From the NCBI GenBank assembly GCA_003024985.2, contig PXIH01S0007051.1: a stretch of 10,237 nucleotides of DNA. One strand, written 5' to 3'. Source of the stretch: Euperipatoides rowelli. Its lineage: Eukaryota; Onychophora; Udeonychophora; Euonychophora; Peripatopsidae. A program made the position numbers and the translations under genes. The notes below the pieces were generated by a model that was given only the letters and a program-made list of their open reading frames with translations, was not told the DNA's origin and made no database searches. This document shows, in pieces, positions 1 to 7,645 of this stretch (position 1 is its first letter; every line of letters starts with the position of its first letter).

Positions 1-1296
1 ATTAGTTACTGTAGCCTACATGTGTGGAAAGTTTGGAACAAAAATAATTTAAAATAAAAAAAATGACTTAGGCCTACCATATCCCCCCTTAATAGCAGTC
101 AGAAGTAAGGGCGTATCATGTATACAATGAATGATCTTAAAAGGTTTTGAAGTCATTTAGATTAATAGTATGTTTGACAGATTTAATGTTAAAATAATGA
201 CATACTGTACATAGATCATTACATCATAGTTTAATTGTTTATAGTTTAAAAACAGAATTATGTGATGCCTAATGTTAAAGGATACAAATAATTCTTTTGA
301 AAAAAAAAAAAACATTTATAGTTCCCCATTCATAAAAATAGACCCAATTTTAATAATTAAAATTTCGAGTTGCTGCTTTTCTATTATTGGCCAATAATTA
401 ATAAATCCAGTATTTTTGCAGTTAAATATAAGCAAAAAAATTTTTTTTTTTTTTTACCACACTATTATGTTGTCTTAAATTCTAAATATTTCTATCTTGC
501 AACCAGTGATTAGTTTCATTTAAGTTACTGTATCTCCTAAAAATATCACTTTGTTAAATTAATGAAATTCATTTGAGAATTAATTAATTATTAGTGGAAT
601 ACATTTACACAATTAAGAAAATAATTTTTTTACATTTTTTAAAATGGAAATTTTCTAGCGTATAATCTATATAATAAATTAGTAGACAAATCTATACTCA
701 ATGGTAAGATTTGATACTCCTCAACCACTCATCCTAGCACAAGAAACTAATTTACCACAAAGCCCTGCTAAAGCAGATCCGACATGCTATTTTGGGCACC
801 ATATAGCCTTCCCATCCTAGGGATGAATTTTTGAGAAATTAGTTTAAAAGGAGCTCAGAAGTTTGCTGGCAACTGTATAGAAAACTCTGGATCCCCAATT
901 ACTCCAGAAACAGATTCTTTTTTTTTAATTTTTTATAGCCACTGGGTGGCTTTTCACTAGTAAAAAAAAAAAAGTTACGATGTTTCAATATGTATTGAAA
1001 TTTTCCTCACATCGGAATCCATATAAAAACATGACGGAATAGAATTAAAATACAGTATTAGAAATCATTTGTTTATTAAACTTTTACAATGCAATATTAA
1101 TAAAATGATTAAAATTTTAAAACATTATTTTTTAATATTTTAAAAATTAATTTACTTTACATGTTGGGTGTTAAATGTTACTGTAGCCCATGTGGCCAAA
1201 CAAAAGTATAGTTTATATGAAATATGCAAATAATAATGGTTTAAAAAGGAAAAAGTTTTTTTGTTTTTTTTGTATAATTAGAAATGAAATGAGTAC
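1..1296 (-). other. Mucolipin intron (3' part of the intron lies outside the window)
   Basis: This is AT-rich non-coding sequence downstream of the S3 exon in transcript order. I looked for the expected next mucolipin exon (S4, with a W.GV.RYL-like motif) on the minus strand and did not find it. Contents: poly(A)/poly(T) runs; a slightly GC-richer patch at about 715-900 with short broken reading frames of no recognisable family; a 5-bp hairpin GCCAC-TGG-GTGGC at 938-950; and a nested palindrome around 978-1014 (TTTCAATA / TATTGAAA with outer CGATGT / ACATCG). Nothing else was supported. Confidence 0.7.
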
Positions 1297-1446
1297 CTTT
1301 GTTTCAATTCGAAGTTTATGAGCTGAGCCAGCAATAATCAGAATATCATTTATGACAATCATAACATACCATAAGTTGAGAAATTCTAGTTGATCATTTC
1401 TGCTAAGATTTTTATTGTAATGAATTTTAAAAAATGCCACAGTTTC
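1297..1446 (-). CDS. MCOLN (TRPML): Mucolipin (TRPML) channel, internal exon: S2-S3 linker and S3 (partial gene)
   Basis: This 150-nt exon is phase 0 at both ends and encodes 50 residues from ETVAFFKIHY to HKLRIETK. The most diagnostic stretch is LEFLNLWYVMIVINDILIIA followed by GSAHKLRIE. It matches the S3 region shared by all animal mucolipins (LEF.N.WY...I..D.L.I.G...K..IE). The preceding FFKIHYNKNLSRND is the cytosolic linker. The acceptor is a long T-tract ending AATTCAG. The donor reads ACAAAG|GTACTC, a GT donor with a weak match beyond position +3. The following exon, expected to encode S4 and the S4-S5 region, is not visible in 1-1296 and should lie outside the window. An open frame continues past the donor into intron sequence, so an ORF caller would overrun by about 28 residues. 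Confidence 0.92.
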
Positions 1447-2450
1447 CTGAATTAAAAAAAAAAAAAAAAAAAAACAAAGATTAAAAAAATCATTTCTAGG
1501 ACAAAAAAAAAATCTAAGGATTAAAATAGTATTATAACTTGTAGACGACTGCTGTAGGAGTTAGTAGTAAACAAATATTTTACCAATTCTTCCAACACAA
1601 ATCCATCCATCCTTCTCTATATAACTTCTATACTTATTTTAATGGATGGCCAAAAATATGGTACTAATTTTGCAAACTGGTTTACCACCATTACTAACCG
1701 GGAAACTGGTGGCTACCCCCCGCCCCACACACTATCTAATAAGTTCAAAAGGGATCCAAACAAAGGTAATTGATAAAAACAGTATCCAAGTAAGCCCTTA
1801 GTTTGTCCACAGGGGCAGGTTTACGGTGTGTGTGTGTTTAGAGCGACTCCCCTTCCCCCCCATAGTTATTCAGTAAATAATGAAATATGTTTGGTAGTTT
1901 GTTTTGATAAAAATTAAATATAATTGAAAGATTTACCCAAAACAATCTATTAAGGATTATATAAAAAAAATTTAGTTTAAGTTTTCTTAAAAGTTATAGA
2001 TGCATATTATATGTACGGTAATAACTAAGCAGTTTTAATATCTGGCAATTTTTCTATTTGTGTTTGAAAAGTTCATTTTGAATGCCTCATTTACCTAAGA
2101 AGAAATAAACCCTCTTTGAAATATATTTATGTTATCCCTAATTTGCTGAGTGTCTGGATAATAAAAGGAATCTGTCAATACATTCTCTGTGCATTTATGT
2201 GCTGCTCTGACCGTTTTCTCAGCTTGTGCGCCATACAAACAATGAAACGGCATGATACAAAGATGAAGTGTTTAAAATATAGAAATATTTTTAATTCGGA
2301 CAACAGAAATCAACATAATAGATAGTTCCATTCAGAAATAAAAAATCAGCTCATCAAGTTTGAAACTATTTTTAGAACATTTTTAATATAAAAAAAAACT
2401 TCACTATAAAATATTATGGATACAGTAAGTGCATCTGGTTATTATTATTA

Positions 2451-2481
2451 TTATTGGAGGAAAAGGTTTTTCCTCCAATAA
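2451..2481. repeat. Perfect 14-bp hairpin with 3-nt loop
   Basis: TTATTGGAGGAAAA (2451-2464) is followed after GGT by its exact reverse complement (2468-2481). A TTA trinucleotide run precedes it (about 2439-2452). The structure is intronic. It may be a cruciform-prone fold-back, and no function can be assigned. Confidence 0.75.
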
Positions 2482-2734
2482 AATCTGTTTTACAAAAAGA
2501 GCGGATAAAGCAAAAGTTTTCTTTTTTAAAAAAAAATAGTAAATGATCAGGCAAAAATGAGTTGTATATGTTTTGTGTTGTAACACCTATGCATTTAATT
2601 TTTATATCCATCTATTTTGTTTTTGCGATTAAAAACATTGTTTATTAATACGTTATTTACAAAGTACCGGTAACTGTAATGTAGCAAATTTTCTAATGAA
2701 AATTTACCCAAATCATTTAAAAAATAAAAATGTG

Positions 2735-2880
2735 TGGGACTTTGCCCCACCCTCAGCTTCTCCCCAGGACTCCGTCCTTGGATCCCACTGGGGGCTATCC
2801 CTAACCCTTCAACTTCCCACATATTACTTGGCAAATACGGAACACTACTCCAACAAAATAAACTTCCCCACACCTCTGCT
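2735..2880. other. GC-richer patch of probable repeat origin
   Basis: About 145 bp stands out from its AT-rich surroundings by C-rich text on the plus strand, with a small hairpin AGGAC-TCC-GTCCT at 2766-2778. Both strands are open for short distances, but the predicted peptides resemble no family I know. I infer a fragment of a dispersed repeat. The sequence alone does not prove this. Confidence 0.3.
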
Positions 2881-3076
2881 TATACATTATAATATACATT
2901 TTACAGTTTAAAAATTCATCAGAGTCAACCGTAAGAACAATAAACATGGGACCTAGGGTCAATTTTTCAGTTTTTATTTAAATATTAACATATTTTCTTG
3001 AGAATTTAATCCATATGTAAATAAAATTCATTCTTTACTTTGTTAAAAACAATCATAACTAAGTTCTTTATTAAAT

Positions 3077-3137
3077 CTAATCATTTGAACATCCTCATTT
3101 AAAAACATTTTTTAGATGAGAATGTTCAAATGATTAG
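3077..3137 (-). repeat. 61-nt near-perfect hairpin, possible miRNA-like precursor
   Basis: The 22-nt arms 3077-3098 and 3116-3137 are inverted copies sharing CTAATCATTTGAACAT and CTCAT. The only mismatch is C3093 versus A3121. In minus-strand RNA this becomes a G-U wobble, so the arm is fully paired in the sense orientation of the mucolipin transcript. After one further mismatch the 17-nt loop can add about 6 bp (UAAAAA/UUUUUA), leaving a 3-nt apex. Arm length and total size resemble an animal pre-miRNA. The lower stem does not extend beyond the arms, and I do not recognise the sequence as a known miRNA. A recent inverted duplication or fold-back repeat is the alternative. Confidence 0.6.
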
Positions 3138-3211
3138 CTGGAACAAAATAGCAAATGTTCCACAGGTACCTCTATCTTTTTAAACTGTCCATTTTTTGGT
3201 TCATAGATAAC

Positions 3212-3499
3212 TAGTGTTTCTTTCAGACAATTTTCTCCGAGGGGGCATTTGACAAGTTGTTAGGAGGCAAGATGTATGTATTTAGATTTTTTATAAGCTT
3301 TTTTTTTTGGTTGACTGGACATTGTGTTGCCTTTGTCTGATTTGATTATCTTTTTTTTTTTTAGTAGAGTGGCCGTTATGTTGACTGTGTCCATTGACTG
3401 ACGTTTTGTTGACTGTTTCATTTTTACAAGATTTTTATTTTTTCCCAATTTTCNGTGGCTAACCCCTCCCCTGGAGGGGTATGCCTGAAAGAAACACTG
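3212..3499. mobile_element. hAT-type MITE with terminal inverted repeats and 8-bp target-site duplication
   Basis: The left end reads TAGTGTTTCTTTCAG and the right end, on the other strand, CAGTGTTTCTTTCAG: 14 of 15 bases identical in inverted orientation. The flanks are TAGATAAC (3204-3211) and TAAATAAC (3500-3507), 7 of 8 identical, as expected for an 8-bp hAT target-site duplication. G-rich subterminal stretches (GAGGGGG near 3239-3245 and CCCCTCC...GAGGGG near 3465-3479) sit inside each end, a layout common among hAT elements with CAGTGTTTC ends. The 288-bp body has no transposase, so the copy is non-autonomous. It contains four TTGACTG units (3311, 3381, 3394 and 3409). It lies inside a mucolipin intron. 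Confidence 0.82.
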
Positions 3500-4013
3500 T
3501 AAATAACAATAACTTAATATTTCTTTTCAAACAATACTGTATACAGTATCTCTAATGGATAATAAAATACTTTGATAGATAACATCACACAATTGAGGTC
3601 TAGCCCTGATAACCTTAGAATGCATCATACTGATAATCAGTGCGTTCCATAAAAATTGTCTATGCACTCAGAAATTTGACAATTGACAGCTGTTAACGTA
3701 ATTATTTTTTTAGATTACTTGGAAATTTTTAGTTTTTTTTGGTACTAGATTGAGAACAATTACCATATAGCTATTCATTAAGTAAAGTGTGAGCATAAAA
3801 AAAAATTGTTTACTATCTTGCAAATAAAATCAGCCGGCACTTATCTGGGCTGAGATTAAAAATAAAAATATATCTTGAAAATTCAAGAATTATGTGTCAA
3901 GAAATCTTATATTAAATCTATCGATATAATTATTAGCACTTTTAATGACATCAAAGAGACAATATTAATTTGTCCCAATAATAAATCATTTTCAAATAAA
4001 TAACTTTATTTAC

Positions 4014-4132
4014 CTTACGGAGTTTATCGGCTTTAATCAAAGCTCTGATACAAAGTAAACAGGAGAGGAGACTAGTAAAAATTACGGCTCCATTGAGAAC
4101 AGTGAGCCAAATTCGTTCTTTAAAATCATCAT
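4014..4132 (-). CDS. MCOLN (TRPML): Mucolipin (TRPML) channel, internal exon: transmembrane segment S2 (partial gene)
   Basis: This 119-nt exon contributes two bases that complete an Asp codon, then 39 codons starting DDFKERIW. Its core (about residues 8-32: LTVLNGAVIF, then TSLLSCLLCIRALI) is a hydrophobic helix ending in a cysteine/arginine pattern. It aligns with S2 of mucolipins, where a LCxRxL signature closes the helix. The tail KADKLRK is basic and would start the cytosolic S2-S3 linker, consistent with the positive-inside rule. Acceptor: TGATATTTCAG. Donor: CGTAAG|GTAAAT, phase 0. The reading frame runs uninterrupted from the 4670-4766 exon into the 1297-1446 exon, which strongly supports one gene. 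No frameshift or stop is seen. Confidence 0.9.
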
Positions 4133-4669
4133 CTGAAATATCAACATGGTTTTTTTAATTACAATAGACTAAAAAAAAACAAGTAATAACATTTAGGTTC
4201 ATGAATTTTTTAATTGCATGCTGCATATTTAAAAAAGACCAACAAAATACATATGCATTTTCAGTACTGGTATATACTATACTTAAACATGATGTACACA
4301 CACACACACACATATATAGTAAGAAAGATATCAACACTGTGACCAAATTTCATACCACTAGAGAGTAGATCTACCCTTCACCTTTGGTCTTTCACAAAGT
4401 CACTGTTAAAAAAAAGCTTTGAAAGTCACAAATGTCAGGAAATTTTATTTGTGGTTTTTCTAATTTAGAAATGTATCTGATATCGCACGCACCACTTTAT
4501 TATAATTGTAAAACAGTACATGCACAATAGACAGTTTCATGTACGATGCAAATACTTTAGCTATATTTATACTTTACATTCTAGAATTGATACTTGAATG
4601 CATCATTTTAAAAATAAAAATAATTTAAGACTGAATTTTAATTTAAGTGATAAATGTTTTTATCCTCAC
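4133..4669 (-). other. Mucolipin intron between the lumenal-domain and S2 exons (537 nt)
   Basis: A GTGAGG donor and a TTTCAG acceptor bound this phase-1 intron. It is AT-rich and includes a CA/TA microsatellite at 4296-4318 and a weak inverted pair CTTTCACAAAG / CTTTGAAAG around 4389-4425. The 63-codon open frame on the minus strand at 4155-4346 reads through the CA repeat as alternating Cys-Val and is not considered a gene. Confidence 0.85.
4296..4318. repeat. CA microsatellite running into TA
   Basis: Eight or more AC units (4296-4311) are followed by ATATATA. It lies in the 537-nt mucolipin intron. Shorter GT/TG runs of six units occur at 1826-1837 and 9517-9528. Confidence 0.9.
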
Positions 4670-4766
4670 CTTCATAAGTCACATTTCCCCGGCACTTCAG
4701 AAATATCACTTCAAAATCTAAATCGACTGGTACCTGCCCGTCATGTCCAGAATTATCAAATGAGAT
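4670..4766 (-). CDS. MCOLN (TRPML): Mucolipin (TRPML) channel, internal exon: end of lumenal domain (partial gene)
   Basis: Mucolipins are endolysosomal TRP cation channels that release Ca2+, Fe2+ and other cations from lysosomes. On the minus strand this 97-nt exon encodes 32 residues plus the first base of a codon, beginning ISFDNSGHDGQ and containing FLKCRGNVTYE. From family knowledge, an FDN..H.G motif followed by a conserved cysteine is typical of the last part of the lumenal polycystin-mucolipin domain of animal TRPMLs. The cysteine probably forms one of the lumenal disulfides, and NVT is an N-glycosylation sequon. Boundaries: the acceptor is a T-run ending AATTAG, whose TAG is an in-frame stop directly before the exon. 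The donor is GAAG|GTGAGG. The exon ends in phase 1, matching the next exon at 4132. The upstream exon was not found in the window. Confidence 0.88.
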
Positions 4767-5540
4767 CTAATTAAAAAAAATACATGAAAGAAGTGTAAAT
4801 AAAAGATTAAAATTGAAAACATTTAATGAACAGTTTAAAAAAAAGGCATTAAAATTTAATGAGTGTTCAACAATCCACTCTACGCCACATTAAAATAAGC
4901 TATCAAAATTAAAATACTGATAAAACGGCGGAACTTGGTACACATTGAATAAGCANATCTTCACTTTCCATTAAGATTTACTTTATTAAATCAAAACTTA
5001 AAAAAAAAAAAAACCCAAAACGAATGCCTACACAATACACTAACTGCATTAGCAACATTATTAAAGGTCAACTGTCTCAATATTTTAGAAAAACTGTTGA
5101 CTATCAATCCTGTTCTAAAATAATTTATGTGGAACAACTCTCCAGTCTATTTATAATCTGTAAGGTGGTCTTACGATAGTCAAATGATTCGCTATTCAGT
5201 CTAAAGAAGAATACAACAGGTAATTTTAAAATTCATTTCAATTGTTTCTACTGTAGGCGCGAGTGTAACCATTTAACTTTTTAAGGCTTAGGATTATGTA
5301 ATAGCTAAAATTATATATGGTGGTGTGACAAGCTTAACCTTGGCCCTAATGAGTGAGTCAAGTTTAGTCTATTACAATTGCTCACAAGAGTTATAACCAA
5401 TCATATATCTGTATAATTTGACAAGCAAATGTCAAACACAATCAAATAATAAATGTAGTTTAATCATGAATATCAGAATTAGTGCATATTCAAGATTAAC
5501 AGAATAGAAATAATTTATACAGTGTATGTAATAATTTAAA

Positions 5541-5652
5541 CAGTGTTGGGATAGTTCCAGTAAAAAAGAAATTTGTTCCAGTTCCTTTCAAAAAGTAGGA
5601 ACTAGTTCCTGTCCTTAGTTCCTGTTTTGAAAAAGGAACTAGTTCCAGTTCC
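5541..5652 (+). repeat. AGTTCC-palindrome repeat, copy 1 (hAT-like end)
   Basis: This copy begins CAGTGTTGGGATAGTTCCAG and carries repeated AGTTCC/GGAACT words in both orientations, including two perfect 12-bp palindromes GGAACTAGTTCC (5598-5609 and 5635-5646). A closely similar direct copy starts at 6852. A CAGTG start is typical of hAT termini. No clear target-site duplication was found next to it, and the ambiguous base at 5653 marks its end. Confidence 0.75.
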
Positions 5653-6851
5653 NTCTTTAAATGTTAATCAAACATTTTCTTTATTTTAAAAAAAATGTCA
5701 GACCTAGCCACCTATGGAAAAAAAAAAAAAAAATAAGCTAATTGGTCTGTGAACGATCCAAATGTGAGATACAACTCTTTATAATAAGATTTTTTTTTTT
5801 TTTTTTAATTTATAAAAACTTTCTGCAAGATTTGCTCAATTTTGTTAATCATTGACTAATTTTTCCTCCGCTAAAATAGTTTTAGTTGAGAAATCTCAGT
5901 ACATTCACTGTAAATTATTTTAAGCCAAATTTTAATATTAAAATAGAATAAAAACAAAAGACAATCGTAAATTATTAGAGCTTATTGAAAACAGGTCTGT
6001 TTTTCACTAGATGGGAAAAATTTAAAAGTTTTCCCCTAGGAATGAATTTTAAGTGATTTGTATCATTCTGAAGCTGGAAGTGTTGCTAGAATTATTGACT
6101 TTACAGCAAAATATTATTCAGAGATCATTTGAGTTTACCTTTTAATAGAAATGTATTTATCCACACAGGTTAGTAAAACTTTCTTACACTATATACAGTT
6201 CTATCATGAATATCATGAGGTGTCCGTTCAAATAATTTTCATAATAAATTCACTAAAGTAGCCTACACAAAGTATCAGTTATTGACATTTCACAAAGTTC
6301 ACAACTTACATTTCAAATATTAGCTTATTCCACCTTTTTACATAACATAACCCCATACAAAGATTGCTTAGTTATTCCTCCATTATGCATATAAACCAGA
6401 TGGTAGCTATCCCACAAAGCACAGCTTCAGTATTCCACTTTAATCCGGTTGTAATTTCATTACAACTAATCCCCATACTGTATACACAACACTGACATCA
6501 GTGAGTTTATTCTCACATTTTTACAATTGCAGTTTATCAATCATCTACTTTACTATCTACAATTATAAAACATTTATACTTTTTCCACACTAATTATTAT
6601 TACATTTTACAAAAAAAAAAATCATTTCCCCAGTATTCTCCCCCCCCCTCTTTTTTTTTTACCACTGTATTATAATAGTGCGCTTTAAAATATGGGTTTA
6701 GATAAATATTAATTTCTAAATTAGACTATTTTTTTTGTACAGTATTACATCTTAGATTTTTTAACTTTTTTTTTTTTTTTTTGCTTTTAAATGAGATTAT
6801 GAAATTTTATACGTTAATTACTTTGACATTCGGTTAAATGTTTACATGACT

Positions 6852-6962
6852 CAGTGTTGGGATAGTTCCAGTAAAAAAAGAACTAGTTCCAGTTCCTTTA
6901 AAAAAATAGGAACTAGTCCTGTTCTTAGTTCCTGTTTTGAAAAAGGAACTAGTTCCAGTTCC
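6852..6962 (+). repeat. AGTTCC-palindrome repeat, copy 2 (hAT-like end)
   Basis: This is a direct repeat of 5541-5652 in the same orientation, with the same opening CAGTGTTGGGATAGTTCCAG, the same order of AGTTCC/GGAACT words and only scattered substitutions and small indels. It keeps one perfect GGAACTAGTTCC palindrome (6945-6956). It could be the left terminus of an element ending near 8206. The 60-codon open frame at 6846-7028 translates this repeat into Ser/Thr-rich low complexity and is not a gene. Confidence 0.75.
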
Positions 6963-7136
6963 AAGTTCCTTTACCAAATCAAAAATATAGACAAAAAAAA
7001 TATTGTATTTGTGCTTTACTTAGCCTAAAAGCGTTTATTGTACACACAATTACATTATGTATACTTCACGCTTGGAATATTAACAAATGCCAGCTTTATA
7101 TTGAATTCCTATAATTTTTTTAATCTAATTTTTCCC

Positions 7137-7154
7137 GGGTGGGTGGGGGTGGGG
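7137..7154 (+). other. Strong G-quadruplex motif with single-T loops
   Basis: The plus strand reads GGGTGGGTGGGGGTGGGG: four G-runs of at least three separated by single T residues, the arrangement known to give very stable parallel quadruplexes. About 100 bp on, a long C-run (7250-7261) and C5 tracts put G-runs on the other strand. The motif is on the template strand with respect to the mucolipin gene. No function is demonstrated. Confidence 0.7.
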
Positions 7155-7224
7155 TGGCGACTCGATACTTACCTCTTGCAACTTTATAGTAAATATTTAC
7201 ATTTTTGGTTGTTCTCATTTTTAC

Positions 7225-7268
7225 AGGGGGAGGGTGCCTGCCCCCTTTGCCCCCCCCCCCCACCCTCT
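7225..7268. repeat. GC-rich low-complexity stretch with hairpin and long C-run
   Basis: AGGGGG (7225-7230) can pair with CCCCCT (7241-7246). An uninterrupted run of C (7250-7261) and CACCC follow. The 99-codon plus-strand frame at 7038-7337 and the opposite frame at 7184-7393 pass through this run as Pro or Gly repeats and are not convincing genes. Confidence 0.6.
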
Positions 7269-7601
7269 GCCGACATCCATGCTTGTGTATATATTATATT
7301 TGTGTGTATACCATATACACTATTCAGTATACTGTAAATGTATAGATACTGTGTATGTATATTAAAAACATTGTACAGTATACACATACACAATTACAAT
7401 ATTGTGTATGTATTGTATTCACTAATATATTAATATAATCTTTAAGTTAAATAATAATCGTTAACTTTCATTTATTTTCATAGGCAACACGTCTTTTTTT
7501 AGATAAATAAACAATCATCTGGAAATTAGATTTAGAAACATCAAATTAATCTATAGTAATTACAAGCTGGTAATTATTTAAATGATGGCAGGGTCTTATT
7601 T

Positions 7602-7645
7602 CTATAGACCCTAATCCCATATCCTTTTGGGTTAGAGATCTATAG
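7602..7645. repeat. Imperfect hairpin with CTATAG ends
   Basis: CTATAGACCCTAATCCC pairs imperfectly with the downstream GGGTTAGAGATCTATAG, with perfect 6-bp ends and small bulges. A 13-base word ATCTATAGTAATT occurs at 7549-7561 and again at 7638-7650, overlapping the right arm. It may be a degraded fold-back repeat. Confidence 0.4.

Larger units (their letters stand above)
1447..4013 (-). other. Mucolipin intron between the S2 and S3 exons (2,567 nt)
   Basis: The intron is delimited by a GTAAAT donor at its high-coordinate end and an AATTCAG acceptor preceded by a roughly 20-nt T-run at its low-coordinate end. It contains a GT repeat (1826-1837), two compact hairpins (2451-2481 and 3077-3137), a GC-richer patch (about 2735-2880) and a 288-bp hAT MITE (3212-3499). 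Open frames inside it of 60-92 codons (for example 2595-2873 minus and 3260-3448 minus) show no family resemblance. One of them lies wholly inside the MITE, so they are not called as genes. Confidence 0.85.

Noticed and set aside
1-1203. Near-repeat GTTACTGTAGCC...ATGTG at about 5 and 1178
   Set aside because: It is too short and gapped to call a repeat. ACTGTA-type words are frequent throughout the window.
2595-2873. Overlapping open frames on both strands (92 and 71 codons)
   Set aside because: They reflect the GC-richer patch, where stops are scarce. Composition is unlike a protein and no motif is seen.
3260-3448. 62-codon minus-strand Lys-rich open frame
   Set aside because: It lies wholly within the hAT MITE and translates T-runs as poly-Lys.
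4332-6494. CAACACTG words at 4332-4339 and 6487-6494 as right ends for the CAGTGTTGGG repeats
   Set aside because: Neither has the following CCC or the AGTTCC-type subterminal words. The match is limited to 8 bases and is probably chance.
7175-7223. Candidate minus-strand exon ending at a good GTAAGT donor near 7174
   Set aside because: The peptide before the donor (MRTTKNVNIYYKVAR) matches nothing in the mucolipin lumenal domain, and there is no convincing acceptor upstream.
7038-7337. 99-codon plus-strand open frame and its opposite (7184-7393)
   Set aside because: Both run through the C-run and TA/TG-rich sequence as Pro or Gly repeats. Neither shows a domain or a plausible splice context.
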